NCBI GenBank assembly: GCA_947258675.1
Contig: CAMYJP010000044.1
Coordinates: forward strand, 1-20,378
Reading direction: 5' to 3'
DNA from: an uncultured Desulfobulbaceae bacterium
GTDB taxonomy: Bacteria; Desulfobacterota; Desulfobulbia; Desulfobulbales; BM004
DNA: 20,378 bases
The notes below the pieces were generated by a model. The model worked only from the letters and a program-made list of their open reading frames with translations, ran no database searches and was not told the DNA's origin. Shown one piece after another: positions 1 to 6,777 of the stretch. Each line of letters begins with the position of its first letter. The stretch's first letter is position 1. The position numbers and the translations under genes were made by a program.

Positions 1-2
1 TA

Positions 3-407
3 TTCCAGAGCCATGGGTTTGGTAACATAAAATACGTAGAGGCTGCCGGAGCAGCCGCTGAAGGGATTATTTTCCCTGCTGGCCGCTTGCTGGTGGCTGA
101 TGTACTTTCTGATAGTAATCCACAAAAGGCCCTTCTGCTGAAGTATAAAAATGATTATGAATCAAAATTTAAAGAGGAGGCTTCCACCTTTGGTGGGCAT
201 GCATATGATGCACTGATGATTCTTGTTGAAGCAATTAAGAAAGCTGGTACCGACAAAGAAAAAGTGCGTGATGCCATTGAAAATATGATCGGTTTCGCAG
301 GCACAGGAGGCGTATTTAACTTTTCTGCCGAAGACCACAACGGGTTGTCATTGGATGCCTTTGCTATGCTGACTGTAAAAGACGGCAAGTTTGTATTATA
401 TGAGTAG
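3..407 (+). CDS. livK: Branched-chain amino acid-type ABC transporter substrate-binding protein, C-terminal part (partial)
   Basis: This is the last 134 codons of a periplasmic binding protein of the LivK/LivJ family; the gene enters from the left edge and the frame is open from base 3. Visible family features are a stretch like G-F-G-N-I-K-Y-V near the edge, a segment around P-A-G-R-L-L-V-A-D-V, and the late helix G-G-H-A-Y-D-A-L-M-I-L-V-E-A-I typical of type I periplasmic binding folds. The C-terminus (D-G-K-F-V-L-Y-E) is also typical. It would capture the ligand in the periplasm and deliver it to the LivHM channel encoded downstream. A terminator and about 155 bases separate it from livH, which fits higher expression of the binding protein than of the membrane parts. 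The exact ligand cannot be read; the operon partner paaK hints at aromatic or branched-chain compounds. Confidence 0.93.
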   Translation, partial: FQSHGFGNIKYVEAAGAAAEGIIFPAGRLLVADVLSDSNPQKALLLKYKNDYESKFKEEASTFGGHAYDALMILVEAIKKAGTDKEKVRDAIENMIGFAGTGGVFNFSAEDHNGLSLDAFAMLTVKDGKFVLYE

Positions 408-440
408 GTTTACCCGGAGTACATCAAAAAATAACACCAT

Positions 441-480
441 AAAAGGGGCGGAAAACCGGTGAAGGTGTTCCGCCCCTTTT
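441..480 (+). terminator. Intrinsic terminator between livK and livH
   Basis: A perfect 13-bp inverted repeat (AAAAGGGGCGGAA at 441-453, TTCCGCCCCTTTT at 468-480) encloses a 14-base loop. It ends in a run of five T on the + strand and also has an A-run on the 5' side. The GC-rich core and T tail are those of a Rho-independent terminator 33 bases after the livK stop. Because livHMGF follow on the same strand, it probably acts as a partial terminator that reduces readthrough into the permease genes. A TATAAT-like hexamer at 496-501 without a good -35 could drive them separately. Confidence 0.88.
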
Positions 481-562
481 TCCATTGGGCATAAGTATAA
501 TGGTTGTATGCACTGTTATATTTAGCCTACCCGACAATGCTTGAGGAGCATTTCAAGTTAGT

Positions 563-1453
563 ATGAGCTTAGAGCTTTTCCTGCAATATCTTTTAGCCGG
601 TGTCACATATGGTATTATCTATGCGATTGTGGCTATTGGGTTCAATATTATCTACAATACTACCGGTATCATCAATTTTGCCCAGGGTGAATTTGTCATG
701 CTGGGAGGAATGATAGCCATATCTTTGCAAGGATTCCTGCCTTTGTCATTAGCTATTCTGCTGGCTGTCAGCCTTACGATGATTATCGGCGCTTTGATTG
801 AAATAGTATTTATCCGTTGGTTAAGCCAGCCATCGATTCTGCGCATGATCATTATCACTATAGGTGTTTCTATTTTAATAAGAGAGGTGGCACTACACAT
901 TTGGGGAGAAAGTGTTCGTTCTCTGCCCTATTTTGTTGGAGATGAAATAACCTCCATATCTATTTTAGGCGCCAGAATGTCACCCCAGGTTCTTTGGGTG
1001 GTTGGGGTCTGTGCAGTTATGGTGGCATGCTTGAGCCTGTTTTTTAAACTTACTTCGCTGGGAAGAGAGATGCGTGCCTGTGCGGCGAACCGTCGGGCAG
1101 CCATTCTTTGCGGTATTAATCCGCGAAATATGGTGACTCTCTCTTTTATACTTAGTGCCGGTATTGGGGCTATGGCAGGCTGCATGATGTCACCCATAAC
1201 CTATACTGACTATGGTATGGGGCCTGGTTTGGCGATTAAAGGATTTACCGTGGCAATCATTGGTGGGCTTGGTAACAGCATAGCTGCAGTGGCTGCAGGC
1301 CTGTTGCTCGGTATTATTGAAGCCTTTAGTATTTCAATTTTGCCGCTTGCCTTTCAGGATGCCATTGCGACATCCATCTTGCTGATCATTCTTTTTGTAA
1401 GGCCGCATGGTTTGTTTGGCAGCAAAGAGGCTGCGAGTCTTAAGGAATTTTGA
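563..1453 (+). CDS. livH: Branched-chain amino acid-type ABC transporter permease LivH
   Basis: A 296-residue inner-membrane permease of the LivH family, one half of the transmembrane channel of a high-affinity amino-acid (or related carboxylate) importer. Diagnostic features are the N-terminal motif N-x-T-G-I-I-N-F-A-Q-G-E-F at about residues 30-42, followed by M-L-G-G, and the C-terminal G-G-L-G-N-S with the L-L-L-G-I-I-E-A helix. The rest is hydrophobic with about eight membrane segments. Length is normal for the family. The ATG at 563 follows a GAGGAG at 543-548, a rather long spacing of 14 bases, so initiation may be weak. Its TGA stop overlaps the start of livM by one base, implying translational coupling. 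Confidence 0.95.
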   Translation: MSLELFLQYLLAGVTYGIIYAIVAIGFNIIYNTTGIINFAQGEFVMLGGMIAISLQGFLPLSLAILLAVSLTMIIGALIEIVFIRWLSQPSILRMIIITIGVSILIREVALHIWGESVRSLPYFVGDEITSISILGARMSPQVLWVVGVCAVMVACLSLFFKLTSLGREMRACAANRRAAILCGINPRNMVTLSFILSAGIGAMAGCMMSPITYTDYGMGPGLAIKGFTVAIIGGLGNSIAAVAAGLLLGIIEAFSISILPLAFQDAIATSILLIILFVRPHGLFGSKEAASLKEF

Positions 1454-2508
1454 TGCACTTTGTCCAGCGTTATATATCAGTCGTGATCCTATTCCTGTTA
1501 GTCATTGGTATTCAGTTAATCACTCATTTCACTGATACATCTTTTTACCTGACGCAGTTGACCATGTCTGCTTATTATTCACTGGTTGTGATTGGTCTTT
1601 GCACGGTCATGGGATATGCCGGACAGATATCACTGGGCCATGCTGGATTTTTTGCAATTGGTGGTTACCTTGCTGCTTCGCTTACAACCCATAATCTTTT
1701 AGAAATAAAGGATACAGTCTTTGTAACTTTGCTGGCAAAGGCAGGGATTCTTGTATCCAGGCAGGATTTATACGGAGATACGCTTCTCCATTTCCATCCT
1801 TGGGCTGCCTGTATTATAGCTATTCTCGCAACATTGCTTATTGCCTTCGCAATCGGCGGTCCCGTTTTAAAATTGAAAGGGCATTATCTGGCAATGGCAA
1901 CTCTGGGCTTTGGTATAATAATCTATCGGATTGCACTGGCGAGTGCCTTTTTCGGCGAAGCAGACGGAATTTCAGAGGTGCCTGGCTTCACATTATTGCC
2001 GGGAATTACAGTAAGTGGAAGCTTTGGAGAGCGGGTTCTGAATTATTATATTGCCTGGAGTCTCCTAATCATTGGCTTGATTCTCCTTCTAAACCTTATT
2101 AACTCAAGGGTCGGTAGAGCGTTACGGTCTATTCACGGTTCCGAAGAAGCGGCCAATGCCATGGGAGTCAACACGGCGCGATACAAGCTCTATATTTTTG
2201 TACTGTCAGCAGTGTTCGCAGCAGTCGCCGGGATTTTCTTAACCCATTATAATGGCGGGATAGGGCCTTCGGAATCTGGAGTAATGAAATCAGTGCGTTA
2301 TGTTGCTATTGTTGCCGTGGGTGGAATGGCTAATTTATGGGGCGCCCTTATCATGGGTATAATTCTGAATTTTCTCTCTTTGCGAGGGGTTTTTGGTTCA
2401 TATGACGACGCAGTTTTCGGAGTGATACTTATCCTGATCATGCTCTTTGCCCCGGAAGGAATTTTACGACTGCAGATTTTACATAAAATCAAATCAATCA
2501 TAAAATAA
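1453..2508 (+). CDS. livM: Branched-chain amino acid-type ABC transporter permease LivM
   Basis: A 351-residue inner-membrane permease, partner of LivH in the importer channel. The family signature G-Y-A-G-Q-I-S-L-G-H-A-G-F-F-A-I-G-G-Y lies near residue 50-70. The cytoplasmic EAA-like region R-A-L-R-S-I-x-G-S-E-E-A-A-N-A-M-G-V-N lies near 215-235, where LivG/LivF should dock. The chosen ATG at 1453 overlaps the livH stop (TGATG) and has AAGGAA at 1442-1447; a TTG at 1450 is an alternative one codon upstream. A hydrophilic insertion around residues 80-115 makes the periplasmic loop after the signature somewhat long. The stop is followed by 40 bases and then livG. Confidence 0.95.
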   Translation: MHFVQRYISVVILFLLVIGIQLITHFTDTSFYLTQLTMSAYYSLVVIGLCTVMGYAGQISLGHAGFFAIGGYLAASLTTHNLLEIKDTVFVTLLAKAGILVSRQDLYGDTLLHFHPWAACIIAILATLLIAFAIGGPVLKLKGHYLAMATLGFGIIIYRIALASAFFGEADGISEVPGFTLLPGITVSGSFGERVLNYYIAWSLLIIGLILLLNLINSRVGRALRSIHGSEEAANAMGVNTARYKLYIFVLSAVFAAVAGIFLTHYNGGIGPSESGVMKSVRYVAIVAVGGMANLWGALIMGIILNFLSLRGVFGSYDDAVFGVILILIMLFAPEGILRLQILHKIKSIIK

Positions 2509-2548
2509 TCGTTTAACTAATTCAGCCAGCTTAAACATTGTATTGAAA

Positions 2549-3310
2549 ATGGTTCTATTAGAAGTAGACAGTTTGAATCGCCATTTTGGTGGACTACAGG
2601 CCGTGAATAATGTCAGTTTCAATGTAGATTCAGGTATGATCAAGGCTGTTATTGGACCAAATGGTGCAGGAAAAACAACTTTGTTTAATCTAATATCAGG
2701 AAACCTACCACCGAGCAGTGGTACAATTCTATTCAATTCGCAGGCAATACATGGCATAAAACCATACCAAATAGCCAGAATGGGAATGTCTCGAACCTAT
2801 CAGAACATTAAACTTTTTCATGGGATGACCGCTCTGGAAAATATAATGATTGGTCGTCATATTCGCAGCAGAGCCGGTTTTATGTCCTCCATGTTCAATC
2901 TGCCTTGGACCTGGAAGGAAGAGAAGGAGGTGCGTGAAAAATCAATGGAGCTCTTAGTGCTCCTTGACATTGTCGAATATGCTGACACCGAGGTGAGTGG
3001 TCTCTCTTTTGGTCAGCAGCGGGCGGTTGAATTTGCCCGGGCCTTGGCGACCGAACCGAGTCTCCTTTTACTGGATGAACCTGCGGCTGGATTGAATATT
3101 TATGAGACCGCGGAAATTGGTCAGCTAATAGCGAAGATTCGAGCCCAGGGAATAACTGTTTTGCTGGTGGAACATGATATGTCGCTGGTCATGGATATTT
3201 CCGATGAAATCGTGGTATTGAGTTTCGGAGAAAAAATAGCAGAAGATCTTCCTCATAACATTCAGCAAAACGAGGAAGTTATCCGTATCTACCTGGGTGA
3301 AGATGGGTAG
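2549..3310 (+). CDS. livG: Branched-chain amino acid-type ABC transporter ATP-binding protein LivG
   Basis: A cytoplasmic ATPase of about 253 residues that powers the LivHM channel as a heterodimer with LivF. Visible motifs, numbered from the ATG, are Walker A G-P-N-G-A-G-K-T near residue 36-43, a Q-loop region R-T-Y-Q-N, the LivG-type signature L-S-F-G-Q-Q near 152-157, Walker B L-L-L-L-D-E near 172-177, and switch histidine in L-V-E-H-D-M. The long segment between Q-loop and signature (R-H-I-R-S-R-A-G-F to W-K-E-E-K) is the usual LivG insertion and separates it from LivF. No clear ribosome binding site is seen. ATG 2549 is preferred over the in-frame TTG at 2543, but the two cannot be told apart with confidence. 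Confidence 0.95.
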   Translation: MVLLEVDSLNRHFGGLQAVNNVSFNVDSGMIKAVIGPNGAGKTTLFNLISGNLPPSSGTILFNSQAIHGIKPYQIARMGMSRTYQNIKLFHGMTALENIMIGRHIRSRAGFMSSMFNLPWTWKEEKEVREKSMELLVLLDIVEYADTEVSGLSFGQQRAVEFARALATEPSLLLLDEPAAGLNIYETAEIGQLIAKIRAQGITVLLVEHDMSLVMDISDEIVVLSFGEKIAEDLPHNIQQNEEVIRIYLGEDG

Positions 3311-3356
3311 GAATTGAAGATTGAATATTGAAAAATAAAGATTTTAATAGGTTTTG

Positions 3357-3399
3357 GTGATCTATCACATGAAAGTGTCATTTAGTTGAACAACACTTT
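3357..3399 (+). repeat. Two small inverted repeats in the livG-livF gap
   Basis: The 107-base gap between livG and livF holds GTGAT-CT-ATCAC at 3357-3368 and an AAAGTGT/ACACTTT pair at 3372-3378 and 3393-3399 with a 14-base loop. Neither has a T tract, so they are not terminators. They could form mRNA structure just upstream of the livF ribosome binding site (AAGGAA, 3405-3410), or the first could be a protein-binding site. No function can be assigned. Confidence 0.3.
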
Positions 3400-3417
3400 T
3401 CAATAAGGAAACAATCA

Positions 3418-4137
3418 GTGCTTAAGATCAGAAACTTAGAATCCGGTTATGGAAAATTACGGGTCTTGAAACGCATCTCTATGCACGTTGATTCTGGAGA
3501 AATCGTTACGATTATTGGAGCCAACGGAGCTGGAAAGACCACCCTGCTACATACTGTTTGTGGCCTTGTTAAACCAAGCAGTGGAAAAATTGTATTTAAC
3601 GACCAGGATTTGAGAAAAATTCCTCCGGAAAAAATCGTTTCCCATGGATGTTCACTTGTTCCGGAGGGCCGTCAGGTGTTTGCAACCATGTCAGCGCAAG
3701 AAAATCTAATTTTAGGCGCATATGTACAATACAAAAAAAACAAAGAAGCAGTCCGCCAGGTATTGAATACCGTTTATAATCTCTTTCCTGTACTGAAAGA
3801 AAGGGAAAATCAGTTGGCAGGTACATTGTCTGGTGGGGAACAGCAAATGCTCGCCATGGGCCGTGCCTTGATGGCCAAACCCTCATTGATCATGATGGAT
3901 GAACCGTCTACAGGTTTGGCCCCACTTATTGTTAGGGACATTTTTAATGTAATACGGAAATTACGTGAATCGGGTAATACAGTATTGCTTGTGGAACAGA
4001 ACGCTAAAGCGGCTTTAACGGTTGCCGACCGGGGTTATGTCCTCGAAACTGGAAAGGTTATCCTGCAGGGACCTGCTGAGGATTTATTAGAGAACAAAGA
4101 TGTCCAGCGCGCTTACTTGGGGCGGGATATTGAATAA
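3418..4137 (+). CDS. livF: Branched-chain amino acid-type ABC transporter ATP-binding protein LivF
   Basis: A 239-residue ATPase, the second nucleotide-binding subunit of the importer. Walker A G-A-N-G-A-G-K-T lies at residues 34-41, the family motif L-V-P-E-G-R-Q-V-F at 80-88, the ABC signature L-S-G-G-E-Q-Q at 137-143, Walker B with D-E at 161-162, and V-E-Q-N-A where other families have a switch histidine, which is normal for LivF. Length matches the family. Translation starts at a GTG, supported by AAGGAA at 3405-3410, seven bases upstream. A 75-base gap with heptamer-like sequence and the CCTTGAA array follows before paaK. Confidence 0.96.
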   Translation: MLKIRNLESGYGKLRVLKRISMHVDSGEIVTIIGANGAGKTTLLHTVCGLVKPSSGKIVFNDQDLRKIPPEKIVSHGCSLVPEGRQVFATMSAQENLILGAYVQYKKNKEAVRQVLNTVYNLFPVLKERENQLAGTLSGGEQQMLAMGRALMAKPSLIMMDEPSTGLAPLIVRDIFNVIRKLRESGNTVLLVEQNAKAALTVADRGYVLETGKVILQGPAEDLLENKDVQRAYLGRDIE

Positions 4138-4189
4138 TGAAGAGTGAAAATTGAAGAATGAATAATAGTCTTTTAAAATTATAATAATT

Positions 4190-4224
4190 CCTTGAACCTT
4201 GAACCTTGAACCTTGAACCTTGAA
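4190..4224 (+). repeat. Tandem heptamer array (CCTTGAA) x5
   Basis: Five perfect head-to-tail copies of CCTTGAA occupy 35 bases, immediately followed by GA8G. The array runs into the 5' end of paaK: the fourth copy supplies a candidate TTG start codon in frame with the ligase, and an in-frame TGA in the third copy (4207-4209) blocks any start further upstream. No Shine-Dalgarno sequence is visible within the array. Confidence 0.95.
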
Positions 4225-5511
4225 GAAAAAAAAGAATGTATGTCAAGAAGTGATCTTGAGCAGTTGCAGCTTGAGAGACTGCAGTCGACATTGTTCAGAG
4301 TGGCTACGCATGTGCCTTTTTACCGGAACGAATTCAAATTGTTCAATGTTGATCCAGACGGTTTTCGCTCCCTGGATGAGTTGCGCAGCTTGCCTTTCAC
4401 GACCAAGGGCAACTTGAGGAATAATTATCCGTATGGGCTTTTTGCCGTCCCATTACGTGATGTAGTAAGGGTACATTCTTCATCAGGAACAACCGGTAAG
4501 GCCACTGTAGTCGGTTATACCAAAAATGATATCAAAATATGGTCGAACCTAGTTGCCAGGATCCTTACCGCAGCTGGGCTGACCAAGGATGATGTTATAC
4601 AGATAGCCTTCGGCTATGGATTGTTTACTGGGGGATTCGGTTTGCACTATGGCGCCGAAAGAATCGGTGCCTCTGTGATACCAATATCAAGTGGTAACAC
4701 TAAGAGGCAAATTCAGATCATGCAGGATTTTAAGACAACAGCCCTAGTCTGCACGCCCAGCTATGCCTTGTTGCTTGCCGATACAATGTTGGATATGGGA
4801 GTTAATATCAACGGATTGCCCTTAAAATACGGACTTTTTGGCGCTGAGCCGTGGTCTGAGGCAATGAGAGAGGAAATTCACAAAAAAATGCATATTATTG
4901 CCACTGATAATTATGGTCTCAGTGAGGTAATGGGCCCGGGTGTGGCAGGTGAATGCCAGGAATGTAACGGTCTGCATATAAACGAAGATCATTTTCTAGT
5001 TGAAATTATAAATCCGGACACTCTGGAGCCGGTTCAAGATGGTGAAACAGGTGAGGTAGTTATTACAACCCTAACCAAGGAGGCTTTTCCGGTTATCCGC
5101 TACCGCACGCGTGATTTAACCCGGTTGATTCCAGAACCATGCCCCTGTGGCAGAACTTTGCAGCGCATGAGCAGAGTTATCGGACGCACAGATGATATGC
5201 TGATAATTAAAGGAGTTAATGTCTTTCCTTCCCAGATTGAATCAACACTGTTTGAAATAGAAGGGACAGAGCCACATTATCAGATAGTTGTCGAACGGCA
5301 GGATCATCAAGACAAGGTTACAGTTCTCGTTGAGGTCATGGAATCGATTTTTTTCGATGAAATGAAAAAGCAGCGCCATTTAATCGATACCATCAAGAAA
5401 AAACTGGCTTCGGACCTAGGTGTCTCCATAGATGTAAAGTTGGTCGAAGAGAAATCTTTAGAGCGTTCAGAGGGGAAGAGTAAACGGGTTATCGATAAGC
5501 GGAAGCTATGA
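4213..5511 (+). CDS. paaK: Phenylacetate-CoA ligase family protein
   Basis: An ANL-superfamily adenylate-forming enzyme expected to convert an arylacetate plus CoA and ATP to the CoA thioester (or the reverse, making ATP). It has 432 residues from the TTG at 4213. Seen in order: E-C-M-S-R-x-x-L-E-Q-L-Q near the N-terminus, the phosphate-binding loop S-S-G-T-T-G-K at 90-96, Y-G-L-S-E-V at 234-239, a Cys pair ([10 protein letters not shown]), the hinge region R-Y-R-T-R-D-L-T at 296-303, C-P-C-G-R-T, then [20 protein letters not shown] typical of PaaK. The start is uncertain: ATG 4240 is possible, but the E-x-x-E-C-M-S-R stretch resembles the N-terminus of homologues, favouring TTG 4213. It ends the liv operon; in related anaerobes such ligases often lie beside liv and indolepyruvate oxidoreductase genes (established context, not visible here). 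Confidence 0.93.
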   Translation: MNLEEKKECMSRSDLEQLQLERLQSTLFRVATHVPFYRNEFKLFNVDPDGFRSLDELRSLPFTTKGNLRNNYPYGLFAVPLRDVVRVHSSSGTTGKATVVGYTKNDIKIWSNLVARILTAAGLTKDDVIQIAFGYGLFTGGFGLHYGAERIGASVIPISSGNTKRQIQIMQDFKTTALVCTPSYALLLADTMLDMGVNINGLPLKYGLFGAEPWSEAMREEIHKKMHIIATDNYGLSEVMGPGVAGECQECNGLHINEDHFLVEIINPDTLEPVQDGETGEVVITTLTKEAFPVIRYRTRDLTRLIPEPCPCGRTLQRMSRVIGRTDDMLIIKGVNVFPSQIESTLFEIEGTEPHYQIVVERQDHQDKVTVLVEVMESIFFDEMKKQRHLIDTIKKKLASDLGVSIDVKLVEEKSLERSEGKSKRVIDKRKL

Positions 5512-5611
5512 CGAAATTACTGTATTTTTTGTTTCTATATTGTTTTAATGGCAAAGATTTACTAAGAATTTAAAGATGCTAAGTAACAAGAAGATTGACG
5601 ATTTGTCTTTT

Positions 5612-5863
5612 TTACCCTTTTAGTACATTACTTATATCTTTTGCCTTATCCACTTCTTCCTTGATTGATGTAACTTCCTTTACACCAGGGACTTTATCCT
5701 CAACAATTTTTTTGCCGGTTTCTTCAACATCCCGCATGCCATTCTTAAAAGATTTTATACCTTTTCCCAAACCAGCGCCAATCTCCGGCAGTTTTTTGCC
5801 TCCAAAAACTAGGAAGGCGATTCCAAGAATAACAATTAATTCAGGTGTGCCTAGACCAAACAT
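5612..5863 (-). CDS. tatA: Sec-independent protein translocase subunit TatA (83 aa)
   Basis: A single-helix membrane protein of the TatA/TatE family that oligomerises to form the pore for folded proteins in twin-arginine export. The N-terminus M-F-G-L-G-T-P-E-L-I begins one hydrophobic helix (residues about 7-20). It is followed by the F-G-G-K-K-L-P-E-I-G hinge and an amphipathic helix with the conserved G-K-G-I-K-S-F-K. A charged tail of about 40 residues completes a normal length. Residue 8 is Glu rather than the Gln of E. coli TatA. A strong AAGGAGGG lies just upstream of ATG 5863. It sits 40 bases downstream of a second tatA and probably shares its transcript. It converges with paaK. No tatC is in the window. 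Confidence 0.94.
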   Translation of the reverse strand: MFGLGTPELIVILGIAFLVFGGKKLPEIGAGLGKGIKSFKNGMRDVEETGKKIVEDKVPGVKEVTSIKEEVDKAKDISNVLKG

Positions 5864-5903
5864 TTTATTCCCTCCTTAAGACAGGTTGTATAATCACTCT
5901 GTT

Positions 5904-6077
5904 TTATTCTTCTTTATCTTCATCAATTTGAGGCGGCTCCTCATCTTTCGTGGCTTTTTTGAAGTTTTTTATTCCTTTGCCAATCCCGCTGCCAATCTCT
6001 GGAAGTTTGCCTGCACCAAAAATGATTACGATGATGACCAAGATGATGATAAGTTCTGGCATTCCAAGTCCAAACAT
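5904..6077 (-). CDS. tatA: Short TatA-family protein (57 aa)
   Basis: Reading the minus strand from the ATG at 6077 gives 57 codons and a TAA at 5904-5906. The product starts [13 protein letters not shown] and has one hydrophobic helix (about 6-22). The TatA hinge is [10 protein letters not shown], followed by a short amphipathic helix [11 protein letters not shown], and it ends with an acidic tail. A GAGAGG lies about nine bases before the ATG. It is a clear paralogue of the 83-residue TatA directly downstream on the same strand. The length is at the short end for TatA, but the minimal functional core (helix, hinge, amphipathic helix) is intact, so it is probably a working gene and not a fragment. 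Confidence 0.92.
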   Translation of the reverse strand: MFGLGMPELIIILVIIVIIFGAGKLPEIGSGIGKGIKNFKKATKDEEPPQIDEDKEE

Positions 6078-6146
6078 TTTAAGTACCTCTCAAAAAATAT
6101 AAAGGAGGACAGCGGATATTTTAATAACAAGCGCCCTAAATTCGAT

Positions 6147-6263
6147 TTACCAAATCATGAAATTGTCATTCGGTTCGGTAAAACTTATGGTGAGATCAGG
6201 TTGCTTCTTTGCCCGCTCTTCGATTTGTAAGTACCAGGCTTGAGCTCCACGATCATATAGCAC
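6147..6263 (-). CDS. Possible small ORF or gene remnant (38 codons)
   Basis: From a GTG at 6263 the minus strand is open for 38 codons to a TAA at 6147-6149. The product contains protein-like charged text such as A-W-Y-L-Q-I-E-E-R-A-K-K-Q and ends F-M-I-W. I do not recognise it. No clear ribosome binding site precedes the GTG, and a stop lies five codons upstream of it. It may be chance, a small gene upstream of the tat pair, or the tail of a decayed gene. Confidence 0.2.
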   Translation of the reverse strand: MLYDRGAQAWYLQIEERAKKQPDLTISFTEPNDNFMIW

Positions 6264-6411
6264 GATGTAACTACACTACTATATAATATTTACTCCAAAA
6301 CAGCTGACATGAAAACAAATATTATTTTGGTTCAGTTTTGCAGTAACAGTATGTCTCGTAACAAATTATAGATACACTTATAATGGAACAGATGAAAAGT
6401 TCAATCACATC

Positions 6412-6429
6412 AACATGTTCCAACATGTT
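6412..6429. promoter_or_regulatory. Direct repeat of palindromic AACATGTT boxes
   Basis: Two identical palindromic octamers, AACATGTT, at 6412-6419 and 6422-6429 are separated by CC, so the centres are ten bases (one helical turn) apart on the same DNA face. They lie seven bases before a TTGACT hexamer. This layout suits an operator bound by a dimeric regulator, though no regulator gene is nearby. The same octamer recurs at the 3' end of mtnP (7521-7528). Function is inferred only. Confidence 0.35.
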
Positions 6430-6777
6430 AACAGCTTGACTTTTTCATAAGATAATGCTTAATCCTTTTCTGGAAACCTTGATAAAAGAATACTAGGTCA
6501 GCAGAAGGGACGCTTTAATGGCTAAAGAATTACGAGGGGCATAAATTTTTTCTGTAAGCCGGGATTAAGAGCTTCAGGTGCATGATATATTTTGACAAGC
6601 CTTTACATTTTCGCAGGATTTAAGAAAAGTTCAACCAGCGCATGAAAAACATTCTGCACATGTGGATTGTCTATAGGCGCTTAGAATTAAAACTTTATTT
6701 TTTTAAATATTTGTGGCCATAACGACTATTGGTCAAACTAAAGAGACAGGAATTGAACACATGACAGGAGAGGAAAA

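Larger units (their letters stand above)
6078..6777. other. Long intergenic region between tatA and mtnP
   Basis: About 700 AT-rich bases between the divergent tatA pair and mtnP, with no convincing gene. It should hold both promoters. Visible items are the paired AACATGTT boxes at 6412-6429, a TTGACT hexamer at 6436-6441 with a weak TTAATC 17 bases later, a TTGACA at 6592-6597 without a good -10, the palindrome CACATGTG at 6657-6664, and a protein-like short open frame on the minus strand (6147-6263). No tRNA and no clear terminator were seen. Confidence 0.6.

Noticed and set aside
2543..2551. TTG at 2543 as the livG start
   Set aside because: ATG two codons later is the more usual choice; with no ribosome binding site for either, the difference is only two residues and is noted as uncertain.
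5886..6230. A 114-codon open frame on the + strand over the short tatA
   Set aside because: It is antisense to the 57-residue TatA gene, which has a clear family signature and ribosome binding site on the other strand. The + strand product has low-complexity Phe/Asp/Lys-rich text.
6436..6464. TTGACT with TTAATC 17 bases later as an mtnP promoter
   Set aside because: The -10 is a poor match and the site is over 300 bases from the gene, so I did not call a promoter; AT-rich DNA yields such pairs by chance.
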